A stretch of 64,000 bases of DNA from Roseinatronobacter monicus. GTDB taxonomy: Bacteria; Pseudomonadota; Alphaproteobacteria; Rhodobacterales; Rhodobacteraceae. The position numbers and the translations under genes are program-made. Location of the stretch: positions 82,001-146,000 of the forward strand of contig NZ_VFPT01000001.1 of NCBI RefSeq assembly GCF_006716865.1, in the 5' to 3' direction. The notes below the pieces were generated by a model. That model searched no databases. It had not been told where the DNA came from and saw only the letters and a program-made list of their open reading frames with translations. Position 1 is the first letter of the stretch; each line of letters begins with the position of its first letter. Below, piece by piece: positions 18,537 through 29,905 of the stretch.

Positions 18537-18797
18537 GACCTTCTTTCAGCACCGCCCACCTATCGATCCATCATCGCTCACACGCTGGCGCAATCGAATT
18601 GGTGAGGAAGGTGCCGAATGGCTGCTGACCAAGACAATTGAGGCCGGGCGCGCGTCTGGCGCTGTGAATGACAAAAGCCTTGAGCGCGTGTCGGTCGACA
18701 CCACGGTGATGGAGAAGAATATCGCCTATCCGACCGATGCGCGGCTCTATGAACGCGCGCGCCAGAAGCTGGTGGCGCTGGCCCATGAGGCCGATGT
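18535..18797 (+). pseudogene. IS5-B transposase fragment 1 (N-terminally truncated)
   Basis: Corresponds to residues 95-182 of the IS5-A transposase (starting ETFFQHRPPIDP) and is nearly identical. The first 94 residues and the element's left end are missing, replaced by the serine recombinase. Ends at the IS21-A duplication GATGT (18793-18797). Joining the three IS5-B fragments without the IS21 inserts gives 355 in-frame codons including the stop. Confidence 0.85.
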
Positions 18798-18864
18798 TGT
18801 AAATGCTGGATTAAAATTCCCCAGAAGTGCTGGAGCAAAATTCCCCACCTCACGGGTTTGGTGA

Positions 18865-20960
<2,096 letters not shown>

Positions 20961-21005
20961 CTGCAAGCCTTTCCCTTGGCCATTCACAGGGGGAATTATG
21001 CGCGA

Positions 21006-21041
21006 CTGATGTTCAGGGGGGCATGCCCCCCTGAACATCAG
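21006..21041. repeat. Perfect 36-bp palindrome upstream of istA (IS21-A)
   Basis: A perfect inverted repeat centred on GCATGC: CTGATGTTCAGGGGGG-CATG-mirror. It lies between the element's right end and the istA start. As RNA it would form a very stable hairpin in the istA leader and could block read-through transcription or hide the ribosome site. Confidence 0.85.
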
Positions 21042-21105
21042 CCTGTGCGCCAAACTGGGGAAATTTCATCCAGCGCTTTTGGGGAGATTACATCCAGCAC
21101 TCACA

Positions 21106-21281
21106 GATGTCGATCTACGCCAGAGTTACACCCGTCTTGGCCCGCGCCTGGCGCGGCAAGTCGGCCGCTATGCCCACGCGAAACAATTCAAGCGGATGCG
21201 CAAGGCATTGAAAAAGCTGAAGGGCTATACGGGGCGGGTCATGCGCGACTTGCGCCGTCATCTGAGCGGCATTCCAGATGG
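21106..21281 (+). pseudogene. IS5-B transposase fragment 2
   Basis: Encodes the piece DVDLRQSYTRLGPRLARQ through HLSGIPDG, matching residues ~182-238 of the IS5-A transposase with a few substitutions. Bounded by the IS21-A duplication (GATGT, 21106-21110) and the IS21-B duplication (AGATGG, 21276-21281). Confidence 0.85.
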
Positions 21282-21388
21282 TGCGTATTCCGGCGGATCC
21301 GGCCACCCATTCCGACAACATCCGGCCACCTGTTCCGGGGTATCCGGCCACCTGTGACGCGTTGCCGTGAGGCAGCGTGTTTTGGTTA

Positions 21389-22147
21389 TCAGTCCTGAGG
21401 GGTTTCGTCACCCATTTTGGTGATGGTCTTGCGCATGGATTGGCCCTCGAGTTCGAGACGGTAGGCGTTGTGAACGATGCGATCGAGGATGGCATCGGCG
21501 AATGTGGGTTCGCCGATGACGTCATGCCAGGCTTTGATGGGTAATTGGCTTGTGATCATCGTTGAGCCGCGCCCGTAACGCTCTTCGACGATCTCCATGA
21601 GATCGCGGCGTTGCGGTGATGTCAGCCTGTCCGGTCCCCAGTCGTCCAAGATCAGCAATTGCGCCTTCGTGATGCTGCGGAACAAGCGGGGGAAGCGTCC
21701 GTCACCATGGGACAGCTCCAATTCCTCGAAGAGGCGCGGCATCCGTTTGTAGACCACAGTCACGCCGTCACGACAGGCTGCCTGGGCCAGTGCGCAGCCA
21801 AGCCAGGTCTTGCCGACGCCACAGGGGCCCGTGATGATCAGATTACGCTTGTCGGTGATCCATCTGCCTGTGAGCAGGCTTTGGAACAGCGCTTTGTCGA
21901 GGCCACGGCGTGCGCGGTAATCAACATCTTCTGGGCTGGCGCCAACATGGCGCAGCCTGGCAGTCCGCATGCGAGCCTCAAACCTCTTTGTTTCTCGGCT
22001 TGCGACCTCACGGTCAACGAGCAAGCCAAGCCATTCAGCATGGCCGAGATCGGCAGTTGCATCTTGCATCTGCAGTTCGGCAAAGGCTTCGGCCATGCCG
22101 TCCAGCCTGAGGGCTTTAAGGTGATGAAGGGTTGGATGGTCGAGCAT
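21389..22147 (-). CDS. istB: IS21-B helper ATPase IstB (252 aa)
   Basis: AAA+ helper of the IstA transposase. Walker A GPCGVGKT, Walker B LLILDDWG, sensor TSQLPIKAWHDVIGEP, C-terminal HNAYRLELEGQSMRK. I start it at ATG 22147 (MLDHPTLHHLKALRLDGM, the usual IstB N-terminus, with AAAGGAAC upstream) instead of the longer frame to 22333, which would run through the end of istA. It begins 10 bases after the istA stop. Confidence 0.92.
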   Translation of the reverse strand: MLDHPTLHHLKALRLDGMAEAFAELQMQDATADLGHAEWLGLLVDREVASRETKRFEARMRTARLRHVGASPEDVDYRARRGLDKALFQSLLTGRWITDKRNLIITGPCGVGKTWLGCALAQAACRDGVTVVYKRMPRLFEELELSHGDGRFPRLFRSITKAQLLILDDWGPDRLTSPQRRDLMEIVEERYGRGSTMITSQLPIKAWHDVIGEPTFADAILDRIVHNAYRLELEGQSMRKTITKMGDETPQD

Positions 22148-22157
22148 TGTGTTCCTT

Positions 22158-23687
22158 TCAATGGAAGTAATCGGCGCCACGGATATTGGGGTGGGTGATG
22201 GCAGGCTCGTCCGTGGCGCGGGTGCGGGGCCTGCTCTCAAGCCCATTCTTGAGAATGGACAGGAGTGACGAATAGGATCTGGCGTTGATTTCGAGCGCAC
22301 GGCGACAGGCCGCATCAAGTCGGTCGCGGCCAAACTTGTCGGCCAGCCGGATCACCCCAAGGCAGGTGCGATAGCCCTGTTCCGGGTGCTTGCGCTCGCG
22401 CATCACGACCTCAACGAAGATGGCCACGTTTGGCCCAACGCGAGCCGCACGTGCTTTGATACGCTCTGGCGTCCAGTCATCGCGGAATTGGTGGTGCGCT
22501 GGCATGTGATCGCGCAGCGTAGAGTGCTTCCCGTTGCTGGACGTCCTGACATGAGAGGCGACACGCTGCCCGAGATGGAAGACTTCGATGGTGCGGCCTG
22601 TGATCCGCGCCCACAGCTCTTTCTTCAGCAGCTGATAGGGCACGGAGTAATAATGCTTGTCGATCGCGACGTGGTAATCGAACCCGGCGCGGCACTTCTT
22701 CCATTCAGCATAAACATACGATGCTACCGGCAGCGACTTCAGGGCGGGTTTGTCCAGCTGTTCAAAAAGCTGTCTGCGGCTGGCACCCAGATGGCGAGAG
22801 ACCTTGTCGTTGAGCCTGTCAAGCAACGGCTTGATGGCCGCGTTCAACTCAGCAAGGCTGAAGAACTGGCGGTTGCGCAGCCGTGCCAGTATCCAGCGTT
22901 CAGCCAGCAATACCCCACCCTCTGCCTTCGCCTTATCTTTGGGCTTATATGGCCTCGCCGGGACAACGGCCGTGTCGTAATGCGCGGCCATATCTGCGTA
23001 AGTCCGGTTGATTACGGGGTCGTAAAAGCACGCCTTGGTGACCCCTGCCTTCAAATTGTCCGAGACGATCTGGGCGGTCACACCACCGAAGAAATCCAAA
23101 GCGCGGACATGGCTTGCGATCCAATCCGGTAGGGATTGCGTCCAGGTCGCCTCGACAAATGTATAGTTCGATGCCCCCAGAACAGCGACAAACACCTGTG
23201 CCGTGCGCACCTCCCCGGTCTCGGGGTCAATCACATCGATCGTATGGCCGGCATAATCGACGAACAGGCGCTCACCTGCAGGATGGCGCTGTCGCATCAC
23301 CGGCGACAGCTTGCCTTCCCAGCGTGTGTAAAGTTCGCAAAACCGGGAGTATCCATACCCATCAGGATGATCAGCGCGATATTCTTCCCACAACAGCATC
23401 AACGTCACGCCCTTGCGGCGCAACTCGCGGTGAATGCAGGGCCAGTTAGGCTCGGTCGCGCGGTTCGCAATATCACGCGCCGTGCGTGGGTAAATCAGGC
23501 GCTCAAGGTCGGTGTCAGACATCTCTGGTGGTAGCGGCCAGCTCAGATCAACCTCGGCAGCGCGATCCAGATAGGCCTTAACCGTTGTCCGCCCAATCGT
23601 CAGGCTGACACCAATTTTACGGGTCGAAAGACCCTCGGCTGATAGCCGCAAAACATCTCGTATCTTCCGCATTGGCAATCTCTTCAT
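22158..23687 (-). CDS. istA: IS21-B transposase IstA (509 aa)
   Basis: IS21-type DDE transposase of the longer subgroup. N-terminal helix-turn-helix (KIRDVLRLSAEGLSTRKIG...TIGRTTVKAYL), integrase core with D in RLFVDYAGHTIDVID, D in AQIVSDNLKAGVTKA and E in DKAKAEGGVLLAERWIL; C-terminal Mu-transposase-like domain with VDYHVAIDKHYYSVPYQL-type motif (here FDYHVAIDKHYYSVPYQL). ATG 23687; ATG 23672 is an alternative. First gene of istA-istB. Appears intact. Confidence 0.92.
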   Translation of the reverse strand: MKRLPMRKIRDVLRLSAEGLSTRKIGVSLTIGRTTVKAYLDRAAEVDLSWPLPPEMSDTDLERLIYPRTARDIANRATEPNWPCIHRELRRKGVTLMLLWEEYRADHPDGYGYSRFCELYTRWEGKLSPVMRQRHPAGERLFVDYAGHTIDVIDPETGEVRTAQVFVAVLGASNYTFVEATWTQSLPDWIASHVRALDFFGGVTAQIVSDNLKAGVTKACFYDPVINRTYADMAAHYDTAVVPARPYKPKDKAKAEGGVLLAERWILARLRNRQFFSLAELNAAIKPLLDRLNDKVSRHLGASRRQLFEQLDKPALKSLPVASYVYAEWKKCRAGFDYHVAIDKHYYSVPYQLLKKELWARITGRTIEVFHLGQRVASHVRTSSNGKHSTLRDHMPAHHQFRDDWTPERIKARAARVGPNVAIFVEVVMRERKHPEQGYRTCLGVIRLADKFGRDRLDAACRRALEINARSYSSLLSILKNGLESRPRTRATDEPAITHPNIRGADYFH

Positions 23688-23852
23688 CGGGCTTCCTTCC
23701 AGACTAAAAAGCCAGACGGTAGCCAGTTACAGATTGCCTCGCAGCATCACATCACAGGGTGGCCGGATGCTCCGGAATCAGTGGCCGGATAAAATCGGAA
23801 TGGGTGGCCGGATACTTTCGGAATCACTGGCCGGATGACCCCGGAATACGCA

Positions 23853-24518
23853 AGATGGAGCGCCGCGTGAGCAAATCTGCGATGCCCTCGTGCTGACTGG
23901 GCGGCTCTTGGCCCAGAAGCCGAAGGACAAGAACAAGATCTACAGCCTGCATGAACCCGAGGTCGATTGCATCTCGAAGGGCAAGGCGCGTGTGCGCTAC
24001 GAGTTCGGCACCAAGGTCTCCGTCTCCGCTACCATCGCGGAAGGCTTCATCGTCGGCGCACGCTCCATGCCCGGCAACCCATATGACGGGCACACTCTGC
24101 AAGAGGCGCTGGATCAGGTCGAAGTGCTGACTGACATCCGCCCGTCATTGGCCGTCGTGGACCGGGGCTATCGCGGCCATGGTGTGACGCGAACCCGCGT
24201 ATTGATCAGTGGCATGCGCAAAGGCATCACGCCCATGCTGGCAAAACTGTTGCGAAGGCGCAGCGCCATCGAAGCCGAGATCGGACACATGAAAACTGAC
24301 GGTCGACTGACACGCTGCCCTCTCAAGGGCACTGGAGGAGATGCGATCTTCGCTGTTCTCTGTGCCTGCGGCCACAATATCCGCAAGATACTGGCCCATC
24401 TCAGGGCTATTTTGGCACTCATCATAGCAACGCTCTTAGCCGCTATATGGCACCGTCCGACCAATCAGATCGAGCCACAAGCCGCTTGAGCAGGCAAAAT
24501 ACGTTGTTCAGGATGAAC
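23853..24518 (+). pseudogene. IS5-B transposase fragment 3 and right end
   Basis: From the IS21-B duplication to the IS5 right terminal repeat (...GTTGTTCAGGATGAAC ending 24518). Encodes the C-terminal ~210 residues (REQICDALVLTGRLLAQ to NQIEPQAA, stop 24489) including VVDRGYRGHG and the catalytic E region, almost identical to IS5-A. An internal ATG at 23890 could give a 199-residue product without the first catalytic Asp; I treat it as non-functional. Confidence 0.85.
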
Positions 24519-24741
24519 TATGTAAGGTCGTGAACACGAGCAACCGTCATGGGGTTGTTAAACGCTTAGTTGAATTGCCAAGAGCGGCTATCGGAGGGGT
24601 GCGATGCAGGTCGGCTGTGTAGCAGCAGAGCCGGTGATGACTACCAACCGCCAAGCGCGGGACGGTATCGTCGCCATCGCACCGTCGACAGAGCGACTTT
24701 TTTCGGCGGGGGCTGTTAGCTGAGCCCTAGCGCGATCCGGA
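24519..24741. other. Non-coding segment after IS5-B
   Basis: No gene, repeat or clear terminator seen. It separates the IS5-B right end from the stop of the hydantoinase gene. Confidence 0.5.
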
Positions 24742-26127
24742 TTATGCGCCGCGCCGAAGAACTTCGGTTCCAATAGCCTTCGCCGTCATCATCCCGCCCT
24801 CAACAATCGGGACACCGCGCAATATGACAGTTTCGGGCCAGCCTGTCACCTCGAAGCCTTCGTAAGGGCTGTAATCCGAGGCATCGTGCAGGTCGCTATG
24901 CTTGATCGTTCTGCGTATCTGTGGGTCCCAGATCGTGATATCGGCATCTGCACCGATGGCGATGGTGCCTTTTTGTGGATACATGTCATATGCGCGGGCA
25001 TGGTTCGTTGACGTTAGCGCCACGAAACGTGTCAGATCAATACGCCCCTTCATGACGCCCTCGGAAAACAAGATAGGCAAGCGTGTTTCGATCCCCGGGA
25101 TTCCGTTTGGAATGTGCCTGAAACTACGCAGCCCCTCTGGATTGCGTTTGCCCTGAGCGTCATCGTAGCGGAACGGACAGTGGTCTGATGAAAAGAGATC
25201 GAACAGACCAGATTGAAGTCCAAGCCAGCAGTTTTTCTGCTCTGCCGTGTCCCGCGGCGGCGGCGAGCATACGAACTTCGCCCCTTCCCAGTTTTCCCGC
25301 GAAAGGTCGTTGGCCTCAAGCACAAGATACTGAGGGCAGGTTTCGGCCGTGATGTTGACGCCGCGCGCACGCGCGCGCGCGATCTCGTCTATTGCGGCAC
25401 CGTTAGAGACGTGGACGATGACGATCGGAACGTCAACGACTTCGGCGAGGGTCAAGGCGCGGTGGGTGGCCTCTCGTTCGGCGGCCACGGGCCGGGTCGT
25501 GGCGTGGGCACGCGGCGCGAGATCGCCCGCTTCCGCCGCACGGGCCGCGAGGAACGCGATGACATCCTCGTTCTCGCAATGGACCATGACTTTTGCGCCA
25601 TGCCGTCGCGCGACATCCATCGTCGCAAGAATCCCGGCATCGTCGAGGCGCATCGCCTCATAGCTCATGAACACCTTTACTGACCGCTGCCCTTCCTCGA
25701 TCAATGCGGGTAATTCCTGGCCGAGCACCTGCGGTGTCGGATCGGTGACGATCATATGAAAACCGAAATCGACATGTGCGCCTTCGGCTTTCTGTCGGTA
25801 GTCGCGGAATGCGGTAGTGAGGGATTGCCCGCGTTCCTGCAGGCAGAAGGGCATCACGGTCGTGTTCCCGCCGAATGCTGCGGCACGCGTGGCGCTATCG
25901 AAATCGTCCGCCATCACGATGCCTGGACCCGACGGTTGCGCGATATGGACGTGGCTATCGATGCCACCAGGCAGGACGTATTTTCCGGCAGCGTCGATCA
26001 CCCGCGTCGCGCTGCCCATATCTCCACCAATCTGCACGATCCGGCCATCATGGATGCCGATATCGGCCTTGAACACGTCCGCAGCGGTTGCAACCGTGCC
26101 GTTGGTGATGACGAGGTCGTAAGGCAT
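24742..26127 (-). CDS. Hydantoinase / dihydropyrimidinase-type cyclic amidohydrolase
   Basis: 461 residues, normal for this cytosolic family, which opens cyclic amides (hydantoins, dihydropyrimidines, some imides). Metal ligands are visible: H59 and H61 in DSHVHIAQ, the lysine carboxylated to bridge the two metals at K151 (RSVKVFMSYEA), H183 (MVHCENED), H239 (VIVHVSNGA) and D315 (SSDHCPF). Substrate cannot be fixed; the sequence is somewhat divergent (HVHIAQ in place of the usual HTH.D..). The start ATG 26127 lies 11 bases after the stop of the RpiR-type regulator, so the two form an operon. The neighbouring PLP enzyme and amino-acid ABC transporter fit uptake and breakdown of a nitrogenous compound. 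Confidence 0.88.
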   Translation of the reverse strand: MPYDLVITNGTVATAADVFKADIGIHDGRIVQIGGDMGSATRVIDAAGKYVLPGGIDSHVHIAQPSGPGIVMADDFDSATRAAAFGGNTTVMPFCLQERGQSLTTAFRDYRQKAEGAHVDFGFHMIVTDPTPQVLGQELPALIEEGQRSVKVFMSYEAMRLDDAGILATMDVARRHGAKVMVHCENEDVIAFLAARAAEAGDLAPRAHATTRPVAAEREATHRALTLAEVVDVPIVIVHVSNGAAIDEIARARARGVNITAETCPQYLVLEANDLSRENWEGAKFVCSPPPRDTAEQKNCWLGLQSGLFDLFSSDHCPFRYDDAQGKRNPEGLRSFRHIPNGIPGIETRLPILFSEGVMKGRIDLTRFVALTSTNHARAYDMYPQKGTIAIGADADITIWDPQIRRTIKHSDLHDASDYSPYEGFEVTGWPETVILRGVPIVEGGMMTAKAIGTEVLRRGA

Positions 26128-26138
26128 GCAGGTTCCCT

Positions 26139-27029
26139 TCAGGCGTTTATCTGGTCAAGGTCAAGGTCGCCTGCTTCACGGTGCCGATAAGCCAGACTGA
26201 TTGCGAGCGTCTGAACGAGACTCATCACAGCGGTAAGCGAGCGAAATCCATGCAGTTCTGCGTCGTCCACGGTCAACACTTCCGCCGCGTCTTCGGTGAT
26301 TGGGCTGACCGGTGAATCGGTTATGGCGATCACGTCATGGCCAGCGGCGCGTGCGGCCGATGTGATATCCAGTGTGGTCTGCGCATATGGAGGAAAACTG
26401 ATCGAAACAAGCAGGTCGCCCGGCCGCATGACGGCAACCTGATCCAAAGCCATACTGCCTGTTCCAGAGATCTGGATTGCCTGAACACGCGCCCGACGCA
26501 GCGCGTAAGAGAAATACGCTGCCACCGGAAAAGATCGATCGATCCCGATGATGTGTACCGTGCGGGCCGCCATAATCCGGTCGATTGCCGCATTAAGAGG
26601 AAGTTCGCCCAGCCGACCGCCCAGATGCGCGAGCGAGGCACTGTTAGCTCGGCAAAAGGATTGCCCCATCGCGCCGATATCTGCGGGGTCTCGAACGACC
26701 TCATCTCCTTGAATGTGGGAAATCCTCTCGGAAAGCGAGGTAGGATAGGCCTCGTGCAAGGGCGCTCGGAACAGCTTTTGCATGTCCGAAAATCCGTCAA
26801 AGCCCATAGCCTTCGCCAGCCTGACAAAGATCGATGGCGTAAGCTGCGATTCTCGAGCCATCACCGACAACGTCTCAAGCGCGACGATCCGCTTGTTATC
26901 AAGAACCCAGGCCCCAGCCTCGAGCATCCGGCTCGTGAAAAGATATCGCTCGTTCAACAGGCGGTCCCGGAACGCTTCGACACATTTTGGTTTTTCATTT
27001 TGCGCCGGAGCGGTGCGAGTATCAGACAT
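26139..27029 (-). CDS. RpiR/MurR-family transcriptional regulator
   Basis: About 297 residues: N-terminal RpiR helix-turn-helix domain (~residues 20-95, with LETLSVMARESQLTPSIFVRLAKAMGFDGFSDMQKLF) and a C-terminal SIS sugar/phosphosugar-binding fold (~125-260, with VHIIGIDRSFPVAAYFSYALRR and PGDLLVSISFPPYAQTTLD). Regulators of this type sense a pathway ligand and usually control adjacent catabolic genes; here the hydantoinase follows 11 bases downstream. ATG 27029 was preferred over GTG 27035; neither has a strong ribosome site. Likely targets also include the divergent PLP enzyme/ABC transporter region, by position only. Confidence 0.88.
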   Translation of the reverse strand: MSDTRTAPAQNEKPKCVEAFRDRLLNERYLFTSRMLEAGAWVLDNKRIVALETLSVMARESQLTPSIFVRLAKAMGFDGFSDMQKLFRAPLHEAYPTSLSERISHIQGDEVVRDPADIGAMGQSFCRANSASLAHLGGRLGELPLNAAIDRIMAARTVHIIGIDRSFPVAAYFSYALRRARVQAIQISGTGSMALDQVAVMRPGDLLVSISFPPYAQTTLDITSAARAAGHDVIAITDSPVSPITEDAAEVLTVDDAELHGFRSLTAVMSLVQTLAISLAYRHREAGDLDLDQINA

Positions 27030-27216
27030 GGTCACGTGTTCCAGGGCGTTTGAAGAAAGTGTTCATCGCGTAAAAATGCCTCCTTTTCAATGGGCAAGGA
27101 CCGTCGGCCCCCTCTTGATCAACGCGTGCGCGAACAGGTTTTCTGCTCTGGCCACGTCCGCAATCCAGCCTATAGCCATGACTAAGACGCAGGTCGCGCC
27201 CATGGCGCAAGTATCG

Positions 27217-28458
27217 TTAAGCGCCCTGTCTTCGCAAGTTTTCCAGCTGCGCGATAACCCGGTCCATCTCATCAAGCGTGTTATAATGAGCTGCCGACAC
27301 TCGAATGACACCGTCCGGATCACCGAGATCGAGCGCCTCCACCAGCCGCTTTGAATGAAAATCGCCGAAACGAATACCAATGCCCAAAGAATCCAGCGCT
27401 TCCACGGTCTTGCGCGAATACTGCCCTGCAATCACAAAAGAGATTGTTGGTACCCGCGCATCCCGGTCCGACGACGGGTCGCCGACAATTGTAACGTCGT
27501 CGCGGCTGCGCAAATAGGCCAGCAAGCGCTCGGAAAGGGCCATCTCATGGTCGGCGATAATGTCGAAGGCGGCTTCTACGGCCGCGCGCCCCTTGGCGTT
27601 AATGCCATGCGCCGCTGCAAGGCCTTCCAGATAGTCGATCACCCCGACGCAGGAATAGGCAAGTTCGTAGTTGGGGTTGCCAGGTTCCAGTTTGCCTGGG
27701 ACCTTGTCTTCGCCGTAGAAGTAGTGATTGATATTGCCGGCCTTGTAGCGCAGCAGGTCGTATTTTCCGTAAAGCGCCGCGTGGTGTGGTCCGTAGGTCT
27801 TGTAGACAGAGAAGCCGTAAAAATCGGCATCTAGCGCCTTGACGTCGATGGATCGGTGCGGAGCAAAGGCCACTCCGTCAACGCAGATCATCGCGCCGTG
27901 CTCGTGGACTAGGTCTGCAATGGCGCGCACGTCGTTGATGCTGCCGAAGATGTTAGAGCAATGTGTCACGGCTACCAGGCGGGTTTTGGGCCCCAAAAGC
28001 GGCGCCAGGCTTTCTGGCCCCAGCCTGTGCTCCCCTTTCGGGAGTTCCCATGTCTTGACTATGATGCCGCGCTGTTCAAGACGCCGCCAGGGACCAATAT
28101 TCGCTTCGTGATCAAAGTTCGAAACGATGATTTCGTCGCCCGGCTGCCAGTGCTGCACGAGGGCTTGTGCAAGCTGGTCGAACAACTGGGATGCCGTTGC
28201 GCCCATCACGACCTCTTCGGCGCGATCGGCGTTCAGCAAGGTTGCAAGTGCTGCCCGCCCCTCGGCAACCCTTTGCGCGGCTGCGACCGACGTGCGATAG
28301 GTTGCGCCCAGCTGCACATTGGTCGAGAACATGAACTCATTGATCCGTTCAACCACCTGCTTTGCAATCTGGGAACCTCCCGCGTTGTCCAGCAGCACCT
28401 CTTCGTCGCTCAGAGCAGGGAACTGTTGCCGGACGTAGTTTAAGTCGAGTTTGGACAT
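27217..28458 (-). CDS. Cysteine-desulfurase-like PLP enzyme (aminotransferase class V)
   Basis: 413 residues, fold-type I PLP enzyme. Visible active-site features: DNAGGSQ near the N-terminus, DHEAN (116-120, base-stacking His), D194 in CVDGVAFAP and the Schiff-base lysine K220 in GFSVYKTYGPHHA. Belongs to the cysteine-desulfurase-like proteins that lack the housekeeping IscS cysteine loop, so sulfur transfer is not certain; it may act as a lyase or transaminase on the transported compound. Transcribed divergently from the ABC transporter at 28982; 187 bases separate it from the RpiR gene on the same strand. Confidence 0.85.
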   Translation of the reverse strand: MSKLDLNYVRQQFPALSDEEVLLDNAGGSQIAKQVVERINEFMFSTNVQLGATYRTSVAAAQRVAEGRAALATLLNADRAEEVVMGATASQLFDQLAQALVQHWQPGDEIIVSNFDHEANIGPWRRLEQRGIIVKTWELPKGEHRLGPESLAPLLGPKTRLVAVTHCSNIFGSINDVRAIADLVHEHGAMICVDGVAFAPHRSIDVKALDADFYGFSVYKTYGPHHAALYGKYDLLRYKAGNINHYFYGEDKVPGKLEPGNPNYELAYSCVGVIDYLEGLAAAHGINAKGRAAVEAAFDIIADHEMALSERLLAYLRSRDDVTIVGDPSSDRDARVPTISFVIAGQYSRKTVEALDSLGIGIRFGDFHSKRLVEALDLGDPDGVIRVSAAHYNTLDEMDRVIAQLENLRRQGA

Positions 28459-28981
28459 GAAGACCTCAAAAAAACTGCTTAAAGAATAGATGAAACATTT
28501 ATTTCGATCACGTCAACATAAAAAAATTCTTTTCATTTATGCAATGCCTGTGCAAACCTGTGATTCGGCGGCCAACGGGAATCGTTGCGAACAATGCCAA
28601 AAATAGATTTGCGCGGTTCCGTCAAAGGAACGCGGAAAAAAGGGACGTCCTGTGAAGCAGAAACCCTTCAGACACTCACCATGCTTAACGCGGATCGGTC
28701 CGATCTGCCGGGAAGCCGATAACAGCACCTTCGCCAACGGTTGCAGCATTACGCTTGCCCATTCGGCTTTCAAGGTTTTCAAGCAGCCAGAACTCTGGCG
28801 CCTCAAAGTCAGTCAGCTGTTGCTGCGGTTGGGCTTTCAAGACCCGCGCGCCATCACGGGGCAGTCGACGGCCCTTTACTCGCGTCAGAACCATCATTCG
28901 TCTGGAAAAGATAAGGTATTCCGTCCGTTCGAAAACTCCGGTTCTCCCGCACTTCACCCAACCCATATCTAGGAGGCACAT
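28459..28981. promoter_or_regulatory. Divergent intergenic region, PLP enzyme / ABC transporter
   Basis: 523 bases without a supported gene between two divergent starts. An AT-rich tract (about 28465-28545) lies close to the PLP-enzyme start and probably holds its promoter; it contains GAAACATTTATTTC, an imperfect GAAA..TTTC inverted motif of the sort RpiR-type regulators often bind. The transporter side ends in AGGAGG, 6 bases before ATG 28982. No terminator seen. Confidence 0.4.
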
Positions 28982-29803
28982 ATGTTCACTCGACTGCTCA
29001 AGACCACGCCAATGATGGGCGCAACCGTATTAGCCGCGACCCTCGCGTTCGGTGACGCCAAGGCACAAGATGCGGATCGCCCCGTTGTCCGCGTCGCAAG
29101 TAACGTCAACATTCCGCTTCGCATTTTCCGGGCAGGCAACGAAATCCAAGGCTATGAATACGAGGTGTACAAGCTCGCGCTCGAGAGCGCAGGTTATGAA
29201 GTTCAGGTCACGGATGTTGCGTTCAGCGGGCTGTTCTCGGGACTACAGGCCGAGCAATGGGATGTTGTCGCGTCCAACGTCTTCATCACACCTGTGCGGC
29301 ATGCAGAGATGGACCACAGCGAGCCCTATCTCGGGGCCTTTGATGCGGTGATCGTCCGGGAGAACGACAACATCCAGAATCTTGAGGATCTTGCAGGCGG
29401 TGTAGTCGGCACCGAGACTGGCACTACCCAGGCGGCTTACGCCGAGGCGCTAAACGCGGAATACGGACCATTCGAGATCCGCGCCTATGAAGATATCGAG
29501 ACGCAGTTGCTGGACCTCGAAGTCGGTCGGATCGACGCGCTCACGCTCGGCTATCCAACCGCTGTCACATACATTCAGGAACGCGGGCTGTTTGAAGTGC
29601 TGTCCACCAACGACGCGAGCTTCATGATCGGCGCCTTCTTCCGCAAGGGCGATCCGCTGCGCGATGAATTCAACGCGGGGCTTCGCACAATCAAGGAAGA
29701 TGGCACAACGGCGGTGCTGTTCGAAAAGTATTTCGGCGATGCGCCAGCAGAAGAGTCTCCGGTCGTTCGCGTCTTCGATGAGCCATACGTTCCAGCAGAG
29801 TGA
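28982..29803 (+). CDS. Polar amino-acid ABC transporter, periplasmic binding protein (family 3)
   Basis: 273 residues with a Sec signal peptide (MFTRLLKTTPMMGATVLAATLAFGDAKA, cleavage near residue 28). The mature part is a type-II periplasmic binding fold: strand RVASNVNIPLRIF, then GYEYEVYKLALESAGYEVQV, the hinge region DVVASNVFITPVRHAEMDHSEPY (a family-3 signature) and LAGGVVGTETGTTQAAY. AGGAGG lies at a proper distance. It binds an amino-acid-like solute and delivers it to the permease encoded next. A strong hairpin after the stop may favour higher expression of this gene than of the membrane genes. Confidence 0.92.
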   Translation: MFTRLLKTTPMMGATVLAATLAFGDAKAQDADRPVVRVASNVNIPLRIFRAGNEIQGYEYEVYKLALESAGYEVQVTDVAFSGLFSGLQAEQWDVVASNVFITPVRHAEMDHSEPYLGAFDAVIVRENDNIQNLEDLAGGVVGTETGTTQAAYAEALNAEYGPFEIRAYEDIETQLLDLEVGRIDALTLGYPTAVTYIQERGLFEVLSTNDASFMIGAFFRKGDPLRDEFNAGLRTIKEDGTTAVLFEKYFGDAPAEESPVVRVFDEPYVPAE

Positions 29804-29836
29804 TTGCGCGCGCTCACTGACGCCTAAGCACGTTCA

Positions 29837-29876
29837 GCGCCCGCACAACGGCAGTCTATTGCCAGCGTGCGGGCGC
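29837..29876 (+). terminator. Hairpin between binding protein and permease genes
   Basis: Perfect 10-bp stem GCGCCCGCAC / GTGCGGGCGC with a 20-base loop and no U-run. Such hairpins after the binding-protein gene typically protect the upstream mRNA or partly attenuate transcription into the permease genes. Confidence 0.6.
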
Positions 29877-29905
29877 ATGACGCAGTGTCCGAAACCACAT
29901 GCTGA

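Larger units (their letters stand above)
21282..23852 (-). mobile_element. IS21-family element IS21-B
   Basis: 2571 bp, TSD AGATGG at 21276-21281 and 23853-23858. Ends TGCGTATTCCGGCGGATCC and (reversed) TGCGTATTCCGGGGTCATCC, each followed by several TCCGGCCAC/ATTCCG repeats (21296-21352 and 23755-23835). A different IS21 species from IS21-A and IS21-C. Inserted 5' to 3' in IS5-B only 171 bp from IS21-A. Confidence 0.9.

Noticed and set aside
22148..22333. 62-residue N-terminal extension of IS21-B IstB
   Set aside because: Runs through the 3' end of istA; the family start MLDHPTL is at 22147.
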